Of a stretch of 64,000 nucleotides of DNA, positions 58,001 to 64,000 are shown piece after piece; within the stretch, counting starts at the first letter, position 1, and each line of letters opens with the position of its first letter. This stretch comes from Xestospongia muta. Taxonomy: Eukaryota > Porifera > Demospongiae > Haplosclerida > Petrosiidae. Under the pieces are notes generated by a model. It saw nothing but the letters and a program-made list of their open reading frames with translations, did not search any database and was not told the DNA's origin. A program made the position numbers and the translations under genes. The DNA lies in the NCBI GenBank assembly GCA_963693285.1, contig OY848924.1:4791214-4855213 (forward strand), written 5' to 3'.

Positions 58001-61000
58001 AGGTCCAGTTAGGGTATGCGTAGCTTCTTTAGTGACAAGACATACATTGCTGTAATCACAGCTGGATGTATGCAAGCAATTCAGAGTAAGAAAACACAAA
58101 TACACATGTAATAATATAGACATAGATGCTTATGTAGCTAACCTGTGTCTCTTATAAAATTTTGTGGTCGTTGTCCAGTATCTAGAAAATGTTGCGAGTA
58201 GTCATTATGAGGATTAGCACTTTGCGTCCCCTATAATAAAATAACAATAGAACTTAAATATTTAAGCTGTAAGTTATCTTCTTGAAGCTAAATTTTTAAA
58301 ACACCATAGACACCAACATCATTCTTATGTGTACATGTACTTTACATTCTCTGATAGATTGAATAACTGATATAATCACCTCAAATATAATGGAAACAGT
58401 CACATCAATTGCATACGTATATTATGTACAAAGTCATCTGATTTTTTCACACAGTTTGAGTCTTATGAGTAAACACCCTTGTCTTTGGATTCACAAAATA
58501 CCATATATTGCTTAAAGTAAGACTAAATTTGAGACCACAAATATGAAAATGGTACCAAACAGTGGGTGGGCATAATAATTTCCAACAAAGCTCACAAATA
58601 AACAATTGCTATGCAGTCATTTTGAACATTTTGATGGTTTAGGGTTTTTGACCATTACGTTAAAGAACAAGCTTAGATTATTGGGATAATCTCTAGAACT
58701 AATTAAATTAAGGTGTCTTAAGCATGAAAAGCTACTTCCTTTGTGTACATGCATATTAGTAAACACATTGTCCAAGTATATTTTTCAGTAACCTCGTACT
58801 CTCTGAGGTTAGAAATAGATGGGAATGTAAAAAAAGAACATAAAAAATAATAACTTTAGAGGGAAGTACAACAGTTATTCTGAGAAGGCTAGACAGCTGT
58901 AGACATACAAGTAAGTACATGTACACTATTGGATAAATTAGTATAGATTGGTAACCATAAAAAGACTAGAGGTATTTCCTATATGGTGTGACATTTCCAA
59001 CATTATACAAAACATGTACTCCTTCCTAGTTGAACAAGTCATACTTTTAAGAAAACATTAGAACTTTTGAAAACAATTTCTTGTTCTTCTTTAGTCTAAC
59101 AAAAAAGAGAAAGATGTTCTAATACACATGATATATGTACATGAGCAAATAAACAAAACAAAGCACATTTTAATAGAGTATATGTACATGTATGTAGTTG
59201 AAACTTGAAAGTATATATTGACTACAAAATGATGTATATTAATGTACTTGTACATGTATTTATTTTACCTCTGTTGTTAATTTACCAGATCGACGACCAG
59301 ATACTCTAAAAAGAAAAAGACAAATCATTATTCAATACCTAAAGAGTACATTAGTTTTGTCTTAGATAACGTAGTAAAACTATAATAGATTTAGACTGCA
59401 TCTAATGCTTACTCAAAATCTGCCTCCAACAAAAGATTGAATTCAATCAAACCTACTACTATTATGGAACTGTCAAAACAGGCAGTGTTTTGGACAGTTA
59501 CCTTAGGATAGCACACAATTCACTAGTCAGTAAAAACTCCAATACACGTAAAAATCAGCATCGATGTATCATAAACTAGACATGCAGTGTCATTAGAGTG
59601 CAATATTTAAGTCATTGCTAATCACTTCTTTTAAACAACCACAATGTTAATAGGACTCCTTCAAGTATAGAAATATCATTCTTGTGCAGTATATTGTAAC
59701 ATCTTACTACACTGATGAAATTTAATGAGAAGGGTATAGGTACTGTAGTATACAGACTAACCTGTACTTGTCAGGATTAAGACAATACTTGTAACGATCA
59801 ATTTCTTCTATTTCTCTTCTACTATATAATTTTGATCTTATACGACTGCTACTACTGATACCCCACTATAGAAATACATAATATTGCATGATAAGTATTA
59901 CAAATTATCTACTTTCCAAAGACAACTAGATGAGTAACATAAAATGTAAGTTATTAGACACATGACTACTTCTTCATGTCAACTGAAAATACCATCAGAG
60001 TTTATACCAACATAATTACACAACATCGACATCAGAAATCAAACACATTAAATAACATTGCTCTCATTGCAAGCAGTCAAGTTCCATTCAGATAATATTA
60101 CATAGCATTTCATGACAAGGCGATCTCAAAGCCTATCATGACTAATATACATTGTATGAACTTATTCATAGAGACAAAACATGAGAGCAATTACAGTACT
60201 AACAACATTCTACATTATATCAAACACTATTCCTATGTTGACATTCATCAACTATCATTAAGATAACTATAGCAATGGGTGAGTACTACAATGCAGTATA
60301 AAATATTTTCTATTTCAATATGTCTTTATATATCTACATTCTATCCACATTGAACATGTAGCTCTGAAGAAACATGTTTACTTGTCTTATGAAATGTATG
60401 TTGTCATTGATTGAAAGAAAATATTCTTTCCAAAGACATCAATGTATTATGTAGTAATCTACTATAATTAAATGTCCAAGAGCATAGTTTACTAAAGAAA
60501 AATAAGAAAAATCTGTATTAACACAGTGCTAGTATTTGCAAATACTGTCTACTGTCAATACTCCTAGCAGGGACTACTATAACTATTCTGCAACATCATC
60601 ATTCTCACAAATAGCCAAATCTACAGATCATCATAGTACACGAAGGTCAATTTACCCGATTCTAACTTTCATGTTAATATCTTTCAAACAGGTTTGCTAC
60701 TTTACAACTAGACTAGCAAGTACATATTGTTTTGCCCTACATTTGGAAATACATATTCCAAGGAAGCATGTATACCACATGTATATCAACAATTATGATT
60801 TGTATAATGATGGATATTGAATGCACATGCAGTCAACATGTACATGCAACAGCAGACTACATTCTTCTGTTCAGCACTGAAATATAATAGTCAACTCTAT
60901 TACTAATATGCAAGTCAAAATAAAGTCATTGTAGTAGAGGATGACAGAAAGCTACATGTCAAATTTTATTAGTTTTGTCATCAAGTGAAGTTATCAATAA

Positions 61001-62313
61001 TGAAATCAAGTATGCAGTTACACATACATTCTGCAACCACAACAGAGTAGCAAAATCAGATAACGATGTCTTATACTTGTATTTCTAAGGCAAAAGCATT
61101 GGAAAATAACTTCAAACATTACAAGAAGCTTCAAAAGTGGCCCATAACCCTAGGTCAGTTCCAGTTATGTTAACGCTACAGCTTTTATCATTATATTCGA
61201 AATTCAATAATAACTAGTTAAAGTCAATAAAACAGAGTAAAACATACATGACTTTGTCAGTCTATGTACTTAAATCTTGTTACAATAAGGTTGGTGTACA
61301 TTGTATTAGAGTATACATACTACTGCATAGCCATTATTTTCATATACTGTGTTTAGAGACATTTCTTTGACGGTCAAAGTCAGTCAGTCAGTCACAGTTT
61401 AAAATGAGGGGAATACTCTTAACAATTAAAGTAAGCATTTTCAAAACTTTTGAGCATGTGAAAACTTAGTGGGAAAATGTTTTGGGGGCTACAATCCTCG
61501 GCAAAATTGAGTAAAGATTAATTTCAAGCAAAAAAGGTAAGTTGTATAAAATCATTTGTCTATTGCTGTTTGTAAAGAGGACTATTATCAATGACACGTC
61601 TAAACCCAGGCATCACAATTCCACTGTCAATGTCCACTAAGGCTTTAAAGTGTTGTATACTCATTTTAAACAATCGTAGTCAATTAAAAATATTTGATTG
61701 AAAACGCTTAATAAAAATTGATTCAAATATTTAGAATGTCTATAGATGAAAACGTCAAATTTCAACACTATTTGAGATCATACAAGTAGAGACAAAAAAA
61801 TAACACAAAACAAGACAGTGAAGCAACCATACCTTTTAAATAGCCAATTAGGATCAAAAAATTCGTTCCATTGTTTGCCCAACCATTAATTTATCTTTGA
61901 CTATACCTCTGATTATTACATGATATTGTTACCTTACTAGTGTCACTTACTAGATCACCTACTCAAACAAGTAGTAACAAGCAGATGATCAAGAATACAA
62001 AATCACAAACGTCAGACTTTTCATGCCTACTTATCCACAGAACTTGATGTATAACTTTAATTAAGAAATAACAACTTGTATGTCAACTAACACATTTTTA
62101 CCTAATTACCTCCTTGGCTATTAACTTCTTCTTCAAGTTAGATCGCTTCTTCATTATTTTCAATAATTTTTTAACTTGACGAACACTTTTCACACATTCA
62201 TCGTCACATTTGCTACTCTTCTTTACTTCTTTAAGAGGAGGAGTACAAGAACGAACTCGCTTCCTTTCTTGACGACTATGAACAGAGTAATGTTGCTTTT
62301 CTTTAGAATTCAT
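52080..62313 (-). CDS. METTL14: METTL14, m6A methyltransferase complex subunit
   Basis: Eleven exons: 62313-62110, 59865-59762, 59305-59269, 58230-58143, 57368-57313, 56446-56267, 54761-54669, 54373-54257, 53813-53715, 52838-52727 and 52309-52080. They give 439 residues (human 456), every phase consistent. METTL14 is the RNA-binding, catalytically inactive partner of METTL3 in nuclear mRNA N6-adenosine methylation. Diagnostic text: [19 protein letters not shown] (116-134), DPPLEEY (199-205; vertebrate METTL14 EPPL, METTL3 DPPW), [41 protein letters not shown] and [14 protein letters not shown]. The C-terminus is a Gly/Arg-rich RGG-type tail ([10 protein letters not shown]). The N-terminal 115 residues are basic and poorly conserved. 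The start is MNSKEKQ, preceded by a 4-codon upstream frame. It is the only intact one of three METTL14 copies here. Confidence 0.94.
54561..54670. repeat. Two 55-bp tandem copies spanning the exon 7 donor
   Basis: CAAAGCAATTAGACCCACAC begins at 54561 and again at 54616, and both copies run into GACTACCTC. On the minus strand, copy 2 supplies the real exon 7 donor (GAG|GTAGT, GT at 54668-54667). Copy 1 supplies a second donor-like GAG|GTAGT 55 bases further into the intron. The METTL14 pseudogene has only one copy (22911-22974). Confidence 0.85.
55670..56192. mobile_element. MITE with inverted ends and TA duplication
   Basis: Left end TAGTTCCCCAAGCAAGCGCC (55670 on) and right end GGCACTTACTCGGGGAACTA (to 56192) are imperfect inverted repeats flanked by TA on both sides, as in Tc1/mariner-type elements. 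The internal 480 bases code for nothing and include a second end-like word (TTCCCCGTGCAAGGGCCC) and GCGTGCAAGCGCCTACCCC. The aligned site in the METTL14 pseudogene (about 23650-23670) lacks it. It lies in METTL14 intron 6. Confidence 0.82.
57826..57889. repeat. Near-perfect 29-bp inverted repeat (hairpin) in METTL14 intron 4
   Basis: Arm 57826-57854 (TAAGATAACTG, A, then CCCCACTCACTGCTACA) pairs with 57861-57889 with one mismatch. The loop is TGTAAT. Flanks do not extend the pairing. It could be a short palindromic mobile remnant; a small hairpin RNA is possible but unsupported. Confidence 0.75.
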
Positions 62314-62324
62314 TTTGTCGCCAT
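62310..62324 (-). promoter_or_regulatory. Four-codon upstream ORF overlapping the METTL14 start
   Basis: Minus strand ATG GCG ACA AAA TGA: its ATG is in good context (AAAATGG), and its stop overlaps the METTL14 start as ATGA. If it is in the mRNA leader, ribosomes would need leaky scanning or termination-reinitiation to make METTL14. Confidence 0.6.
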
Positions 62325-62431
62325 TTTAGTACTCACACCACGCCCACACTAAGCCCTGAGTTATCCCACTATAAATAATTATATAATAATAATTTATAAT
62401 TGTAGTCCCGTCCCAGACGCCCACTCCCTTA
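62325..62431. promoter_or_regulatory. METTL14 promoter (cassette 3)
   Basis: This segment aligns with the intergenic interval upstream of receptor A: CCACGCCCAC (62338-62347), then CCCACTATAAATAATT. No receptor start is recognisable on the far side, so the promoter may now serve only METTL14. Confidence 0.45.
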
Positions 62432-62450
62432 ATGCGAGAAAGGCGTCTGG
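62413..62450. repeat. Short perfect inverted repeat
   Basis: CCAGACGCC (62413-62421) and GGCGTCTGG (62442-62450) surround a 20-base loop in a GC-rich island within AT-rich DNA. It is preceded by TAGTCCCGTCC, which recalls TAGTCTCGCGT at the 12749 hairpin. Possibly the end of a small mobile element. Confidence 0.45.
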
Positions 62451-64000
62451 TGACTTTGATACTCAAACCCCTTTCCACAGCAGGTATGATTCCCTCTTCT
62501 ATTAGAAATGTGTTAGCTAAATCTCCAGTAGTTTTGCACTCCAATCTTAATAACAGTAAGTGTCACAACAGCCAACAGGAAAAGAAATTCAAGTCTATCC
62601 AAAGGGCACTGCTCTGAATACATTCATTGACCTACAAAAGCCTGGATTCACACAATTTAGCAGAGTTTTTTGTCAGTGGAACCTGAATCTATCAAAGTTT
62701 TTGTTCCTTGAAGTAGGATACATTCTGTTTGTCATTGCTTAAGAAACATCTGGATTGATCCTGATCCACAAAAAGGAGGGTGTTACATTAGTAAAATTCC
62801 TTAAGTAATCATGCTCCATATCTGGGTCCATATCTCAGTCAATCAATAGCAAACTCTAACATTTCCATATCCAATCATTGACTTGATATGTAAGCTCGTG
62901 TTCACCATTGTAATACATGCATTTTAGAAAGAAAATCTCTCATAATGTCTTGTCCTCTCAAAGTCTCTTTGAGTCATTTTTATTCTAACAAAATTCTTCC
63001 TCTCAACGTTATCATTTACCATCACAACAATGACTCTCATAGTGGTATCCTTATTGCATTCTGTGCTCCCATCCTTTCTAAGCTGATCTGTATATCTTCT
63101 AAGATCAACTTTGTAGTTGTTGAACCTTCTCTTTCTCCTAAACTGCAAATCTGCTTCATACACCCTGCCTACGAGTTCTGGTCCACATCTCCAAGATATC
63201 ATGACCTCTAGTAGCTATTTACTTACAAACTCAAACCTCATTCTTCCTTGTGCCTTCATTCTCTTTGATGTTAATTGGGATTTGCTTGTTCCTAAATATC
63301 TTAAATGTTACAATCATTTTCTCCTAAACTTTATTCAGCTACTTGACAATTTGGCTTTTTATAAAGGCAGCAATCTGGACATCTTAACCAAACTTCAAAT
63401 CAACACAACTTCATTCTTATCTTGTGAGATCATTACTTAACTTCTGATATTACATTTAAAAAATCATACTTTCTTTACATGTCGTACACTTTAGAATTAT
63501 ACTCCAAAACTAACTTAAATAATATAATTTGTTTGCAAGATATGATGAAAACTTAAGGACGCATTATTTTATCTTGGTCTGTATTTCAACTAACACCTCT
63601 AGACCTGGCAACTTAAGCTATAGCCCTGTGATACATCCACCTTTGTCACTTAACATTAACAGAATAGTCTCTTTGTGATATTTATACCCCTATCAATTTT
63701 TCACTCTCCTATCAATCCAGTACAAATCACCTCACTTCATTCTTGTAGAATCAATCTACCTCTAAAGGTGGTTGAAAAAAACTTTCAAAGAGTTTGCCAA
63801 TACATTTCAGTAGCCTGGTGTTGTGAAAAGGAGGCAGTCAAGCACAGTATAGAACACATACAAAAGAATTTGACAACATGTGCATTAATTTCCTTCCTTT
63901 GAAACCCTTTCTATTGAACAGTATATATATTTCATCAACTTGGTATTTGCTATAACCACAATGTTGATTGATTTTGTTGTTCTCTAGATCTTCGTCAATT
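62451..64000. other. Unassigned right end of window
   Basis: Overlapping open frames exist on both strands (for example 62924-63202 minus, Arg/Lys/Asp-rich; 63117-63440 plus), but I recognise no family, and splice structure is unclear. The long, slightly GC-richer stretch 62930-63300 could be a decayed transposon. No receptor-like exon was found here. Confidence 0.3.

Noticed and set aside
62924..63440. Transposase or other coding gene in overlapping opposite-strand frames
   Set aside because: No recognisable catalytic motif or domain; only charged composition.

Overview
The window is AT-rich eukaryotic DNA with intron-rich genes, all with GT-AG introns. It carries an animal-type gene set: IGBP1, two beta-tubulins, RPL23, METTL14, single-pass receptor-like proteins with signal peptides, and ankyrin plus death-fold and plexin-like pieces. 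Short promoters, compact genes and low-complexity introns suggest an early-branching metazoan. A demosponge such as Amphimedon is my best guess, but that is inference.

Left part (1-20.3 kb): IGBP1 (+, 9 exons, 719-6195) faces two tandem beta-tubulin genes on the minus strand (6871-8378 and 10591-12081) that share identical intron positions. RPL23 (-, 5 exons, 13100-15882) follows. Both tubulin promoters and the RPL23 promoter carry NRF1-like GCGCATGCGC palindromes. A decayed non-LTR reverse transcriptase lies between the tubulins. Receptor C (-, 15972-20254) follows; it has a signal peptide, a small Cys-containing ectodomain, a Ser/Thr-rich stalk, one membrane span and a long cytoplasmic tail.

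Right part (20.3-62.4 kb): this is a broken tandem array of one ancestral cassette, METTL14 (minus strand) sharing a short divergent promoter with a receptor gene (plus strand). Copy 1 is a METTL14 pseudogene (20360-34740) beside intact receptor A (34848-39516). Copy 2 is a METTL14 fragment (about 44340-47300) beside intact receptor B (47452-50083). Copy 3 is intact METTL14 (52080-62313, 11 exons, 439 residues) with no recognisable receptor beside it. Each cassette has therefore kept one partner and lost the other. Receptors A, B and C share intron phases, membrane-exon layout, a final exon that opens with a Met codon, and a tail motif near its start. They look like one lineage-specific receptor family that I cannot assign to a known domain family.

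Between the copies are a partial ankyrin-repeat plus CARD-like gene (-, 42010-44014), a relic of a receptor A-type tail (45845-46352), and a plexin-like PSI fragment (50635-51728). Younger changes inside functional METTL14 include a TA-flanked MITE, a 55-bp duplication across a splice donor, and a near-perfect 29-bp hairpin. The last 1.5 kb holds only unassigned open frames.
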